Origin: Candidatus Gastranaerophilales bacterium
GTDB lineage: Bacteria; Cyanobacteriota; Vampirovibrionia; Gastranaerophilales; Gastranaerophilaceae
Direction: 5' to 3'
Assembly (NCBI GenBank): GCA_944325085.1
Contig: CALUYT010000028.1
Span: 43,331-107,330 of the forward strand
Length of the DNA stretch: 64,000 nt
The notes under the pieces are model-generated. The model saw nothing but the letters and a program-made list of their open reading frames with translations. It did not search any database and was not told the DNA's origin. Below, piece after piece: positions 26,482 to 35,025 of this stretch. The stretch's first letter is position 1, and every line of letters begins with the position of its first letter. Made by a program: the position numbers and the translations under genes.

Positions 26482-27384
26482 ATGTTCAGATTTACTAGAG
26501 CCGGAGCAATGGAAAGATGTATTATGGGCTTACTAAGAAAAAGTGGCCCAGAAACAATGATACAAAATTTTAAAAAACTGGATCTTGATAAAATATATAA
26601 AAATTTTCATAAATTATCTTATAGAGATACTTTGTATAAAAAAGCTACAAATAGTATTTTTAAACCAAATATTGAAAATAAGTATATATATAAAATAGTT
26701 TTAAATGATGAAAATACTAAAATCGGTAAAAGTTTGTATAACATAACCATGGATGCATTATCACATTTATGGGGTCAAAAAAATGTAAACGCAAATATAA
26801 GTGAACACATAACTCAACATATCAAAAACTTTAATGTATCAAATACATTTGGGATACAAGGTTGCCATTTTAAAAGTTTCTTTGACGGAATATTAGATCT
26901 AGCTAAAAAAGCTACCGGTAAAAAAAGTATAGATATTACAGATTATATTAATCAATTTGTAGAAAATGAGCATTTTTCTAATGTGTTATTACGAAAAAAT
27001 TCTGATAACACACTGAACTTGTTATTCCACCGAACTGGTAACCCTCCTATATCTATAAACAATTTCAAAATGATAGATATTCCGGGAAGCTCACAACTTG
27101 CATCATGCAGTTACACATGTAATGGTAAAAACTATGTAAAAACAGTATGCAAAGATTCTATGCTCAACAGAATTATTTCTAAACTTCATACATCTGGAAT
27201 CCCAATTATTCAAGACGGAACTAGGGAAGGTGAAGGATTTTTCAGAACAATGGTTAATCACAAACCAAATTACTTCTTCCTTTGTGACTCAACATTGTTC
27301 CCAGTTGAAGAAAATACAATGTTAAATAGATTAGGTTTTAACACAATAAATCCGGTTGAAGTTCCAATGTTATCATTAATGTAA
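26482..27384 (+). CDS. Hypothetical protein, 300 residues
   Basis: Not recognised. It starts MFRFTRAGAMERC, is basic and rich in Asn, Lys, Phe and Ile, and has no membrane segment or signal peptide. The C-terminal third (IPIIQDGTREGEGFFRTMVN, then YFFLCDSTLFPVEENTMLNRLGF) is the best-structured part. Cysteines are scattered (C14, LASCSYTCNG). AAGGGG lies 11 nt before the ATG and TATAAT at 26433-26438. Base composition matches its neighbours. A strong terminator follows, so it is monocistronic. Confidence 0.6.
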   Translation: MFRFTRAGAMERCIMGLLRKSGPETMIQNFKKLDLDKIYKNFHKLSYRDTLYKKATNSIFKPNIENKYIYKIVLNDENTKIGKSLYNITMDALSHLWGQKNVNANISEHITQHIKNFNVSNTFGIQGCHFKSFFDGILDLAKKATGKKSIDITDYINQFVENEHFSNVLLRKNSDNTLNLLFHRTGNPPISINNFKMIDIPGSSQLASCSYTCNGKNYVKTVCKDSMLNRIISKLHTSGIPIIQDGTREGEGFFRTMVNHKPNYFFLCDSTLFPVEENTMLNRLGFNTINPVEVPMLSLM

Positions 27385-27392
27385 TACAAAAT

Positions 27393-27424
27393 AAAAAAGG
27401 ACTTAGATAACCTAGTCCTTTTTT
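27393..27424. terminator. Bidirectional terminator
   Basis: AAAAAAGGACT / AGTCCTTTTTT, 11-bp stem with a 10-nt loop. It serves the plus-strand gene and possibly the tRNA on the minus strand. Confidence 0.9.
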
Positions 27425-27427
27425 AAT

Positions 27428-27501
27428 TAGCAAGGGAGAGACTCGAACTCTCGACCTCTCGGGTATGAGCCGAACGCTCTAGCCAGCTGAGCTACCTTGC
27501 C
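27428..27501 (-). tRNA. tRNA-Met (anticodon CAT)
   Basis: Minus-strand cloverleaf: acceptor GGCAAGG / CCTTGCT with a G1-U72 pair and A73; anticodon stem TTCGG/CCGAG around loop CTCATAC; T-arm GAGAG TTCGAGT CTCTC. The paired first position argues against initiator tRNA. Elongator Met is likeliest, but tRNA-Ile with a modified CAT anticodon cannot be excluded. Confidence 0.9.
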
Positions 27502-27591
27502 ATACCTTATTCCTATTAATCTTCTGCGAAATAACTCCGCGTATGTCTATTTTGCCATGAAGAAAAAATTTTTTCAAGTATTTTTTTGCTA

Positions 27592-27597
27592 TATAAT
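27592..27597 (+). promoter_or_regulatory. -10 element for leaderless MATE gene
   Basis: TATAAT ends 7 nt before ATG 27605, with no SD. Confidence 0.55.
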
Positions 27598-27604
27598 TAT
27601 TTGT

Positions 27605-28969
27605 ATGATTAAAGACTTAACAAAGGGAGAACCACTAAAATTAATCTTTTTATTTTCAATACCATTACTCATTGGAAATATCTTTCAACAATTATATAAC
27701 CTTGCTGATATCGTAATTGTCGGAAGAACATTAGGAGTCGATGCTTTAGCATCTGTTGGCGCAGTAGCTCCATTATTTTTTCTTATTATGTTTGCAGTTG
27801 TCGGAATGAATAACGGTTTTGCAGTTATTACAGGACAACGTTTTGGAGCTAAAGATTATGTCGGAGTTAGAAGATCTGTTACTCTTTCTACAATTTTAAG
27901 CACCGCATTCACTGCAATATTTACAATTATATTTGCGGTATTAATGAAACCAATTTTATTTATGATGAATGTGCCTGCAGATATTATGCATAATGCGTTT
28001 TGGTATATTCAAATATGTATATTAGGTCTTGTTACCGTAAATTTTTATAACTTGTTAGCAAGTATTGTAAGAGCATTAGGAGACAGTAAAACTCCATTAT
28101 ATTTTCTAATTCTGGCATCTATACTTAATATTTTTCTTGCACTATTATTCATTTTAAAATTTCATTGGGGTGTTCCAGGTTCTGCTGTAGCCGTCGTTCT
28201 ATCTCAAGGATTTTCTGCATTATTATGCGTAATATACATAAAATTCAAGTTTCCCATATTACACATAAAAAAAGATGAATGGAAATTCGACTTTATACAC
28301 AACAAAGACGATATTAATTTTGCAAAAGAGCACTTGGCTGTTGGAATACCAATGGTTATTCAATTTTCAATATTGGGAATAAGCATATTAATTATTCAAT
28401 GTGTATGTAATTCCTTTGGTGCAAATGTTATAGCTGCATTTACGGCAGCCTTGAGAATTGAACAAATTGCAACAATGCCTATGATATCTTTTGGTATTGC
28501 ATTAGCTACATTCGTCGCTCAAAACTTTGGAGCAGGAGAAATAAAAAGAATAAGACAAGGGGTCAAAAGAGCATCTGTTATTAATATTTGTTTAAGTATA
28601 ATTATGGCATTTATTATGCGATATTATGGAAGCCATATTGTACAAATATTTATTGGAAATGGAAGTCCTGAAGTTATTAAAATTGCACATGATTATCTTT
28701 GGATTAGTACAATATTTTACTTTTTCTTAGGTCAAATTTTTATCTTCAGAAATGCACTCCAAGGTATAGGAAGACCTTTAATACCTATGACATCATCTTT
28801 TGCAGAACTTATGGTAAGATCATATGCTGCAGTTTATCTTGCAGTAAAATATAGTTACTTTGGAATTTTCTACGCAGGACCAATCGCCTGGGTTACAGCT
28901 TCAATAATTCTTGCTATTGGTTATTTGATTAATAAACATAAATTAGAACAAAAATATCCAAATATATAA
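27605..28969 (+). CDS. MATE-family efflux transporter
   Basis: A 454-residue inner-membrane antiporter exporting drugs or metabolites with Na+ or H+. ATG 27605 (MIKDLTKGEPLKLIF) is the usual MATE start; in-frame upstream codons run into the tRNA. About 12 membrane segments in two repeats. Family motifs are PLLIGNIFQQLYNLADIVIVGR, ASIVRALGDSKTPLYF, VAQNFGAGE and NALQGIGRPLIPM. Length is normal. Leaderless promoter layout, terminator behind. The NorM/DinF-type subclass and the substrate cannot be assigned. Confidence 0.95.
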   Translation: MIKDLTKGEPLKLIFLFSIPLLIGNIFQQLYNLADIVIVGRTLGVDALASVGAVAPLFFLIMFAVVGMNNGFAVITGQRFGAKDYVGVRRSVTLSTILSTAFTAIFTIIFAVLMKPILFMMNVPADIMHNAFWYIQICILGLVTVNFYNLLASIVRALGDSKTPLYFLILASILNIFLALLFILKFHWGVPGSAVAVVLSQGFSALLCVIYIKFKFPILHIKKDEWKFDFIHNKDDINFAKEHLAVGIPMVIQFSILGISILIIQCVCNSFGANVIAAFTAALRIEQIATMPMISFGIALATFVAQNFGAGEIKRIRQGVKRASVINICLSIIMAFIMRYYGSHIVQIFIGNGSPEVIKIAHDYLWISTIFYFFLGQIFIFRNALQGIGRPLIPMTSSFAELMVRSYAAVYLAVKYSYFGIFYAGPIAWVTASIILAIGYLINKHKLEQKYPNI

Positions 28970-28971
28970 AT

Positions 28972-29004
28972 AAAAAAGGTGGAATAATGAATTCCACCTT
29001 TTTT
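28972..29004. terminator. Bidirectional terminator between MATE and parvulin genes
   Basis: AAAAAAGGTGGAA pairs with TTCCACCTTTTTT; the loop is about 7 nt. Genes converge here. Confidence 0.9.
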
Positions 29005-29021
29005 ATTATATTTCTAAAACC

Positions 29022-29399
29022 TTAACGCTTATCCGTTGTCTTGATTATATGCCAGCCAAACTTTGTACCTACCGGATCGGAAATTTCACCAACTTTCAAA
29101 TCAAAAGCTGTATCCGCGAATTGTTGAACCATTTGTTTTCTGTTAAAATAACCTAAATCGCCACCCCTTTGACCTGATGGGCACAAAGAATATTGTCTTG
29201 CAGCATCTTCAAAAGTTATTTCGCCATTTTCAATTTCTTTTTTAATTTTTACTGCTTCTGATCTTGTTTTAACTAAAACATGACTTGCTCGAACTTCATG
29301 AATATCTAAATTTGGATTTAAAAATTTGCCAAATGCAAAAGAACTTAGTCCTGCAAAACAAATTACTAATACCATAAATATTTTTATAAACAGTTTCAT
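29022..29399 (-). CDS. Exported parvulin-type peptidyl-prolyl isomerase
   Basis: A 125-residue protein. A signal peptide or anchor (IKIFMVLVICFAGLSSFAFG, about 5-24) precedes a minimal PpiC/rotamase domain: ASHVLVKTRSEAVKI, ENGEITFEDAARQYSLCPSGQRGGDLGYF, and VGEISDPVGTKFGWHIIK. These are the parvulin landmarks (SHILV, GGDLGxF, FGxHII). It likely helps fold envelope proteins in the periplasm. It lacks the SurA chaperone region. SD GGAGGG directly before the ATG. Confidence 0.93.
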   Translation of the reverse strand: MKLFIKIFMVLVICFAGLSSFAFGKFLNPNLDIHEVRASHVLVKTRSEAVKIKKEIENGEITFEDAARQYSLCPSGQRGGDLGYFNRKQMVQQFADTAFDLKVGEISDPVGTKFGWHIIKTTDKR

Positions 29400-29458
29400 T
29401 TTTCCCTCCTTTTTTCATATACTAAGATATAATATTACATAAATATAAAAAGAAAATA

Positions 29459-30142
29459 CTACAATTGTATTGTACGTAATACAAAATAATATCTATAATT
29501 ACCCCAATAAACAATTATTGATATAAAATTATTATCTAAATCTGATGCTTCAAGATATGTATCAGGAATAGGTTTCCTTTTTGAACTATCCACATTTTTA
29601 CCAACAAATTTCAAAAACTTTTCTCTAATTAATTGCACTTTTGTCATTTTAACTTGTGGCAAATTATTTTTATAAAAGTCCAAAGGAACCATCTCTTTTT
29701 TATAACAAGGAATAATATACTTAACTTTTCCAGCCTCTTTAAACAAAATATACCAAGCACCCTCATGTTCCCTTGGTGTTAAAAGGTAATATCCTGGCTC
29801 AATTGCTATAGATTTAAAAAATAAAGGCGCAGTTAACCTAAATAATGGATATGGAGACCAAGTAGAATACATTGTATCTTGATATTCTCCGGGATCAATA
29901 TTATGAACATATTTAAAATCCGGAACAGGTAAATCTCTATACATTTGCTCAATATCAATATCTTCTGTGTATTCATCAGGAGCAATTTCTTCAGCATCTA
30001 CATCTTCAGGATATGAAGCAGCAGCAGGAGCAGAAGAATTATCGGTTTTAGAAGCAGGCGAACTTTCTGCTGCCATCAATGTTGGCATTATACTAAACAA
30101 ACTGATAAATACTATTGAAAAAATTATAAATACCCGCTTCAT
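29459..30142 (-). CDS. Secreted hypothetical protein
   Basis: A 227-residue protein. A clear signal peptide (VFIIFSIVFISLFSIMPTLMA, cleavage after about residue 24) is followed by an Ala/Ser-rich and then acidic linker (about 25-70). The folded part begins near PDFKYVHNIDPGEY and ends in hydrophobic strands (ISIIVYWGNYRYYFVL). No known family. Upstream lies a TTGACA-like box and a TAAGAT that ends 6 nt before the ATG, so leaderless start is possible. Probably periplasmic. Confidence 0.65.
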   Translation of the reverse strand: MKRVFIIFSIVFISLFSIMPTLMAAESSPASKTDNSSAPAAASYPEDVDAEEIAPDEYTEDIDIEQMYRDLPVPDFKYVHNIDPGEYQDTMYSTWSPYPLFRLTAPLFFKSIAIEPGYYLLTPREHEGAWYILFKEAGKVKYIIPCYKKEMVPLDFYKNNLPQVKMTKVQLIREKFLKFVGKNVDSSKRKPIPDTYLEASDLDNNFISIIVYWGNYRYYFVLRTIQL

Positions 30143-30269
30143 ACAATAATCTTAATATTATTTTGTCAAAAATCAATCATTCTTATAATTGATAGATTTA
30201 ATTTAAAAAAATTATATATAATGACAAATTTTATTTTTTCAAGTTTTATATAATCACAAAGGAAAAAAT

Positions 30270-31235
30270 ATGGACAACAAAACTCAAAATACAATACAAA
30301 ATACAGCAGGTATCGGATTAGGTTTAGGAGCATACTACGGAACTAAAAAAATTCTAACTAATACAAATAGAATGATTATCAACAAACTTGAACCTAAATT
30401 AACTCCTCAACAAATTGATACTTTTAAAAAAGCAGTTTATCAAGTCCATGAAACACAGGGATTAAAAAATAGAGGTCTGGTTATCCTTGATACATCTAAA
30501 TTAGACTTTGAAACATATTCAAAAAGCCGCCTTAATTTAATAAATCAGTTCTATGACCACAAATTAAGTATCGCTAAAAATTCTATCCAAAAATATATTA
30601 TTAATTTAAAAAGAAATTTTATTTTAAAAAATGCACGCACATTAGATTTATTAACATTTAACGGTCAAAATGCATATTTTAATAAAATTGCAAAACCTGA
30701 AATTCAAAATGGAAAAGCAACTTTTCGTATTGTAGAACAAGTTGTTATTAATATGGAAAAAAATCCTATATTTGCATTTCACGAATTTGGTCATGCTAAA
30801 AATTATAGCAACAAAAACTTTGAAAAATTATTACAAAAATATTTCAAAAATCCATTTGTTCAAAAAGCAGCACTTGGAGTTATCTTAGCAACAGCACTAT
30901 TAACCCCAAAACAAGATAAAAATCAGAAAAATCATAAAAATAACATATTTACACAAATTGGCTCAACAATTAAAAACAATTGCGGCATTTTAGCATTTAT
31001 AGTTATGCTTCCAAATGTTTTAGAAGAAGGTCTTGCAAGTCTTAATGGTCAAAAAATGGCTAACAAAATACTTGATAAAGCTAATTTAAAAACTTTAACG
31101 AAATCCCATTTGCTTTCATTTGGAAGTTACTTATCATTTGCAATAATTACAGCACTTAGTATGAGTTTAGCTAACAAAATAAAAGATGAAATATCTCAAG
31201 GTAAAAAAGCAAAGAATAGCCAACAACTATCCTAA
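30270..31235 (+). CDS. Membrane-associated zinc metallopeptidase-like protein (HEFGH)
   Basis: A 321-residue protein, AAGGA before the ATG. The zinc motif FHEFGHAKNY (about 172-181) is the HExxH of gluzincin/metzincin-type peptidases. A downstream EEGLASLNGQKMA (about 251-263) can give the third zinc ligand (Glu) as in M48-like enzymes. Hydrophobic segments occur around 198-212 (AALGVILATALL), 238-251 (GILAFIVMLPNV) and near the end (YLSFAIITALSMSLA). The order HExxH - membrane - ExxxA - membrane fits a membrane-embedded peptidase. No close named family; substrate unknown. Confidence 0.65.
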   Translation: MDNKTQNTIQNTAGIGLGLGAYYGTKKILTNTNRMIINKLEPKLTPQQIDTFKKAVYQVHETQGLKNRGLVILDTSKLDFETYSKSRLNLINQFYDHKLSIAKNSIQKYIINLKRNFILKNARTLDLLTFNGQNAYFNKIAKPEIQNGKATFRIVEQVVINMEKNPIFAFHEFGHAKNYSNKNFEKLLQKYFKNPFVQKAALGVILATALLTPKQDKNQKNHKNNIFTQIGSTIKNNCGILAFIVMLPNVLEEGLASLNGQKMANKILDKANLKTLTKSHLLSFGSYLSFAIITALSMSLANKIKDEISQGKKAKNSQQLS

Positions 31236-31238
31236 CTT

Positions 31239-31940
31239 TTACAATTTTTTACCCATAGATTTTGAAATTCTTGAATGAATCATATTAGCTTGATTTAAGT
31301 ACTCTGTTAATTTCTCATAATTTTGTACTTTTTCGCCATAAGGAACATTCATTTCAACCAATTCATCAACACTTTTACTTATTTGAGATAATTGATCTAA
31401 TGAATCGCTCAAAGTGATTACAGAATTTATTTTTTTAGAAACTCTTGCTAAAATATGACGAGATATGAAAGACTGTATTTTATATATTATTGGCATTTTC
31501 TCTTTGAAAGCTTTACTTGAAAACGGTTGTTTTTCTCCTAAAACTCTGCCACCATACATTTGTTGTTTTCTTAGAGTATCCAATTCTTGCAAAATTCTCT
31601 GACGCTTTGCTTTTAAACCTAATGCTTCATTTTGGGTACCATAATTATCTGCAACCTTAATTTTTGCATCCAAATCTTTTATTATAGACTCTTTTTCTTT
31701 GATTCTATAATCAATACTCAAATCTTCACCTTCAGAACCTTCAAAGGTAGTTTTATTTAAAATAGCAGAATCATAGCCATTTAAACGCTTGATAGGATTT
31801 GTAGCAGATTTATTTAACTGCTGATTGTTTGGAATTTCAGCAGGATTAAAATTTCCACTAAAAGGATTCACCTGAGAAAAATTATATTTCTGGCTAAAAA
31901 TATTACCATCTATTTTATTGTTTTTTCCACTACTATCCAT
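31239..31940 (-). CDS. Hypothetical coiled-coil protein
   Basis: A 233-residue, charged protein. N-terminus is Asn/Ser-rich with VNPFSGNFNP (FxG motif). A coiled coil is likely at about 78-122 (KEKESIIKDLDAKIK, LKAKRQRILQELDTLRKQ), followed by helices with heptad character up to the end. No signal or membrane segment. Ends 3 bp from the convergent HEFGH gene. A TAAAAT -10 ends 6 nt before the ATG and no SD is visible. Not recognised. Confidence 0.6.
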   Translation of the reverse strand: MDSSGKNNKIDGNIFSQKYNFSQVNPFSGNFNPAEIPNNQQLNKSATNPIKRLNGYDSAILNKTTFEGSEGEDLSIDYRIKEKESIIKDLDAKIKVADNYGTQNEALGLKAKRQRILQELDTLRKQQMYGGRVLGEKQPFSSKAFKEKMPIIYKIQSFISRHILARVSKKINSVITLSDSLDQLSQISKSVDELVEMNVPYGEKVQNYEKLTEYLNQANMIHSRISKSMGKKL

Positions 31941-31946
31941 ACAATC

Positions 31947-31952
31947 ATTTTA
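31947..31952 (-). promoter_or_regulatory. -10 element for leaderless coiled-coil gene
   Basis: TAAAAT on the minus strand, 6 nt before ATG 31940. Confidence 0.5.
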
Positions 31953-32002
31953 AATCAAGAAAAAAAAATTTTTCACCATTAAAAGTATGATTTTACAAAG
32001 TA

Positions 32003-33151
32003 TTAAGTAATAGTGTAAACTTTTTTGTAATATAAGCAAGTTCCCCAAATTGTTAATATAATATTTGGCAACCATGCAGCCAAGAATGGTGCTAAAGAAC
32101 CAGCTTCACCAAATGATAACGATAATGCTCTAACTACATAATATGCAAAGATTATTAAAATACTAAATAAGAAACCTCTGTTATATCTAACCCTAGGCGG
32201 TGTAATAGCCAAAGGTACACCCAATAATACAAAAACTATTGTTGTCAAAGGCAATGCTATTTTATCAAATAATTCTATTGTATAAACTTGTTTATCTTCA
32301 GGCTTAATTTCCGGTCTGGAAATATATTTTAGTAAAGATACAAAATTCATTTCCTTAGCAACATTTTTATTTAATTCTTTAGACAAATCTAAACCAAACT
32401 TAACCAACGAATTGTCAAATAAAGTTGTATTCAAAACTTGTCCATCATTTGCAATTGTATATGCTGCACCTTTTTCAAATTCCCAACCCTTTGGAGAAGT
32501 CTTGCCTTCTCTTGCCTGTAAAACTTGGATTGTTCCATCTTTAGAATTATCCAAAACCGTTACATTATATAAAGTTTTGTTTTTACAATATCCTACATAA
32601 AATAATCGTTTTAAAACGCCATCATCATTCAATTCCTTGAATACAAAATTCTGTTTCCCATCCGGAATATTTTTTTGTCCCAATGCCCACAAAGCTAAGT
32701 CCTTAGCCTGTTTAGCCATTACAGGAACTATACTTTCGTTAATTACAAAGCTTGATAAAGCCATTACTACTGCAAAAATAAATATCGGTTTTGCTATTCT
32801 ATTTAAACCAATACCGCAAGCTCTCATTACAGTAATTTCGGAAGATAAACTTAATCTATTTAATGTCATTACTGTTGATAATAAAACACCCATAGGAATA
32901 GTCATTACAATTACAGATGGCAAATTCAGTAAAATTATAATAAACGCAACCTTAAACGGAATACCAAATTTCGCAATTTGTTTTATCAAAGTAATAAAAG
33001 TATCCGATGCAAAAATGATAGTAGTAAAAACAAATACTCCCATCAAAAACATCTCTATAATCTGTTTCAAGATATATCTATCTAAAATTTTTATGTTTTT
33101 ATATTTATCTTCTATACTTGCCAGAGCTATTTTAAATTTATCTTTGAGCAT
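32003..33151 (-). CDS. lptG: LptF/LptG-family permease (lipopolysaccharide export)
   Basis: A 382-residue permease of the LPS transport bridge, working with LptB in the inner membrane. Three N-terminal membrane helices include the conserved NLPSVIVMTIPMGVLLSTVMTLNRLSLSSEI segment. A periplasmic beta-jellyroll domain covers about 135-270. Three C-terminal helices end near TIWGTCLYYKKV. The family is clear, but LptF versus LptG cannot be decided, and only one copy is here. It indicates an LPS-bearing outer membrane. No SD: TTGCTT-17-TAAAAT lies 6 nt before the ATG. Confidence 0.85.
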   Translation of the reverse strand: MLKDKFKIALASIEDKYKNIKILDRYILKQIIEMFLMGVFVFTTIIFASDTFITLIKQIAKFGIPFKVAFIIILLNLPSVIVMTIPMGVLLSTVMTLNRLSLSSEITVMRACGIGLNRIAKPIFIFAVVMALSSFVINESIVPVMAKQAKDLALWALGQKNIPDGKQNFVFKELNDDGVLKRLFYVGYCKNKTLYNVTVLDNSKDGTIQVLQAREGKTSPKGWEFEKGAAYTIANDGQVLNTTLFDNSLVKFGLDLSKELNKNVAKEMNFVSLLKYISRPEIKPEDKQVYTIELFDKIALPLTTIVFVLLGVPLAITPPRVRYNRGFLFSILIIFAYYVVRALSLSFGEAGSLAPFLAAWLPNIILTIWGTCLYYKKVYTIT

Positions 33152-33157
33152 ATTTTG

Positions 33158-33186
33158 ATTTTAATAGAAAAATAAGTTTTAAGCAA
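33158..33186 (-). promoter_or_regulatory. Complete promoter for leaderless lptG-like gene
   Basis: On the minus strand TTGCTT (33186-33181), exactly 17 nt, TAAAAT (33163-33158), then 6 nt to ATG 33151. Best example of the leaderless layout. Confidence 0.65.
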
Positions 33187-33191
33187 ATGAA

Positions 33192-33836
33192 TTAATTTGA
33201 TTCTTTCAAAATTAAAATAGTTTGCTCTATTTCTGTTTTTAAATATCCTAATTGTTCTGTAATACTATTTGGATTATATATATAACCTGCATCACCGTAA
33301 GCTAAATATGGATTATATTTTTCTGCCTCATTTCTTAATAATGCTATAGATCTTGCATGTAAACTAAGTTCCATCAAGCGTTTATATGAAACAAAATGAC
33401 TTTCAGGTTTATTCTGATATTTATCTCTGAAATAATCCGCATTTTTATTAAAATAATAAACTTTTGCATTAAAAATTTGCACGTTACTATTATTTTCAAT
33501 CAAGTCATAAATATCTTCTAATAATGGAATAAATTCATTCAAATCATTCACATATTGAGAGGTTTTATCGGTTTTTAAAATCATATTCACAAAAGCAGGA
33601 TTATCCCTTGGAACAGGTTTTAATTCATTTTCCGAATTAAAATCTTTCGCAGGATTCATTTCCGGAGTAGATTGTTTTGGCTCTTGCGGCTCATAATTTC
33701 TTGTCAAATCAGGTAGTGTCCCAACATAACCTTTACCATCAAAACTTTCCGGTCGTTGCTTAGCATCACAAATATTGCATTGTATAAAAAACAACGCAAA
33801 AATAATTAAAAAATAAATTACACGATAGCGCTTCAT
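33192..33836 (-). CDS. Secreted hypothetical protein
   Basis: A 214-residue protein. ATG 33836 is preferred because it starts the signal peptide (KRYRVIYFLIIFALFFIQCN); upstream codons overlap a TATAAT. The mature part starts with a Pro/Glu-rich linker (about 30-75) and continues with helical segments containing many Tyr and Asn (NAKVYYFNKNADYFRDKYQ). A Cys in the signal region (IQCNICDA) could be a lipoprotein site, but context is weak. Unknown function. Lies 40 nt upstream of the lptG-like gene, so some co-transcription is possible. Confidence 0.6.
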   Translation of the reverse strand: MKRYRVIYFLIIFALFFIQCNICDAKQRPESFDGKGYVGTLPDLTRNYEPQEPKQSTPEMNPAKDFNSENELKPVPRDNPAFVNMILKTDKTSQYVNDLNEFIPLLEDIYDLIENNSNVQIFNAKVYYFNKNADYFRDKYQNKPESHFVSYKRLMELSLHARSIALLRNEAEKYNPYLAYGDAGYIYNPNSITEQLGYLKTEIEQTILILKESN

Positions 33837-33842
33837 ACCATA

Positions 33843-33848
33843 ATTATA
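33843..33848 (-). promoter_or_regulatory. -10 element for leaderless secreted-protein gene
   Basis: TATAAT on the minus strand ends exactly 6 nt before ATG 33836; no SD. Confidence 0.6.
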
Positions 33849-33898
33849 ATAATTCTTATGCAAAAATCATCATTTACTTACAGTATTAAAACTAACAG

Positions 33899-34516
33899 CT
33901 ATTCTTCCCTACCGATTGGACAAGCATATTTGGCAGGATCACCAAATGGACGCATTTGGGGATTTGATTTATAATAATCTTTTCTGTGTTCTGCCTGCTT
34001 ATAATCATTTTTTTCTAATTTTTTTATTAAATTATATTTAGTACGTTGAAGACTGGTTAATGATTTTGTAAAAGTTTTATTTTCTTTTTCTACTATTTTT
34101 TCTATTTCTTTTTTAATTTTTTTAATAACTTTCTTTTGAGATTTTATATCTGATGATGAAGCATTAGCTTCCTCTAAAACTTTCAATTTAAGACTTTCTT
34201 TTATCAACTGATCAAATTTTTCTTCATATATCGGAGCATTTTCGTTTACCAACTTTTCTTTTAATTGAATTTGTTCATCAGTTAAATTCAAAGCATTATA
34301 AACTGTAGCTCTATCCATTTGCAATTGCATAATGTACTTTTTATATCTTAGAGCTTCTTGAGGATAATCTTCTTTTTTAAACTGCAAATCCGAATTGCAA
34401 GATTTAGAATTTGAAATTGTAACTTTTTGCTTTGAATTCTGAATAACACAATCTGCATAAACAATCTGTGTACTTAAACTTACTAAAAATATATATAACA
34501 AAACTTTTTTAATCAT
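33899..34516 (-). CDS. Periplasmic helical protein, LTxxQ (Spy/CpxP)-like
   Basis: A 205-residue protein with a signal peptide (VLLYIFLVSLSTQIVYA, cleavage near residue 21). The mature part is mostly alpha-helical and very Lys/Glu-rich. ALNLTDEQIQLKEKL is an LTxxQ motif as in Spy/CpxP-like periplasmic chaperones and metal-stress proteins, and SLTSLQRTKYNLIKKL may be the second copy. The C-terminus (MRPFGDPAKYACPIGREE) is conserved-looking and has one Cys. SD GAGGG precedes the ATG. A stress or envelope role is inference. Confidence 0.55.
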   Translation of the reverse strand: MIKKVLLYIFLVSLSTQIVYADCVIQNSKQKVTISNSKSCNSDLQFKKEDYPQEALRYKKYIMQLQMDRATVYNALNLTDEQIQLKEKLVNENAPIYEEKFDQLIKESLKLKVLEEANASSSDIKSQKKVIKKIKKEIEKIVEKENKTFTKSLTSLQRTKYNLIKKLEKNDYKQAEHRKDYYKSNPQMRPFGDPAKYACPIGREE

Positions 34517-34584
34517 AAATATCCCTCACTGTATTTCTATTTTTACATCAACCATAAAAAATATCAAATAGTAAATATTTGTAG

Positions 34585-34590
34585 TAAAAT
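34585..34590 (+). promoter_or_regulatory. -10 element for leaderless mrnC
   Basis: TAAAAT ends exactly 6 nt before ATG 34597, with no SD. Confidence 0.6.
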
Positions 34591-34596
34591 CAGCAT

Positions 34597-34959
34597 ATGG
34601 AAGAAATTAATTTAAGAAATTATGCCTACATAGGTGATGCCATATGGGAATTGTTTATTAGAGAAAAAACAATTCTTCAAACAAATAATGCAAAAAAATT
34701 ACACCAAATAACAACAAACTTAGTAAAAACAAACTTTCAAAGTGAACTACTGCACTATATAGAACCTAATTTGACAGAAGAAGAAAAAGAGTTAACAAGA
34801 CGAGCAAGAAATCTGCCAATTCCTGTAGGAAGACGAAACATTCAAACCGAATACAGACAAGCAACTGCCTTTGAAACTTTAATTGGCTGGTGGCATTTTA
34901 ATGATAAAAATCGTCTTAATGAAATATTAAAACTTACAGAAGATAAAATTACATTTTAA
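34597..34959 (+). CDS. mrnC: Mini-ribonuclease III
   Basis: A 120-residue enzyme consisting of the RNase III catalytic domain without a dsRNA-binding domain. YIGDAIWELFIRE (about 9-21) carries the catalytic Asp, LTRRARN the middle signature, and YRQATAFETLIGWWH the second acidic cluster (Glu). In Firmicutes and cyanobacteria it matures 23S rRNA. Length and motifs are normal. Leaderless layout upstream; strong terminator at the stop codon. Confidence 0.95.
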   Translation: MEEINLRNYAYIGDAIWELFIREKTILQTNNAKKLHQITTNLVKTNFQSELLHYIEPNLTEEEKELTRRARNLPIPVGRRNIQTEYRQATAFETLIGWWHFNDKNRLNEILKLTEDKITF

Positions 34960-34986
34960 AAAGACCTCCTAAAAAAGAGGTCTTTT
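34959..34986. terminator. Terminator after mrnC
   Basis: AAAAGACCTC / GAGGTCTTTT, 10-bp perfect stem with an 8-nt loop, also usable by the convergent gene at 35026. Confidence 0.9.
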
Positions 34987-35025
34987 AATTTCACTCGGGT
35001 TTATATAAATATTGCCTTAAAAAAA

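Noticed and set aside
27497..27604. N-terminal extension of the MATE transporter
   Set aside because: Begins inside the tRNA on the other strand; the usual MATE start is at 27605.
30149..30169. TTGACA box upstream of 30142 as a full promoter
   Set aside because: Spacing to the TAAGAT near the start is only 9 nt, and at 17 nt the -10 would overlap the start codon; not supported as a pair.
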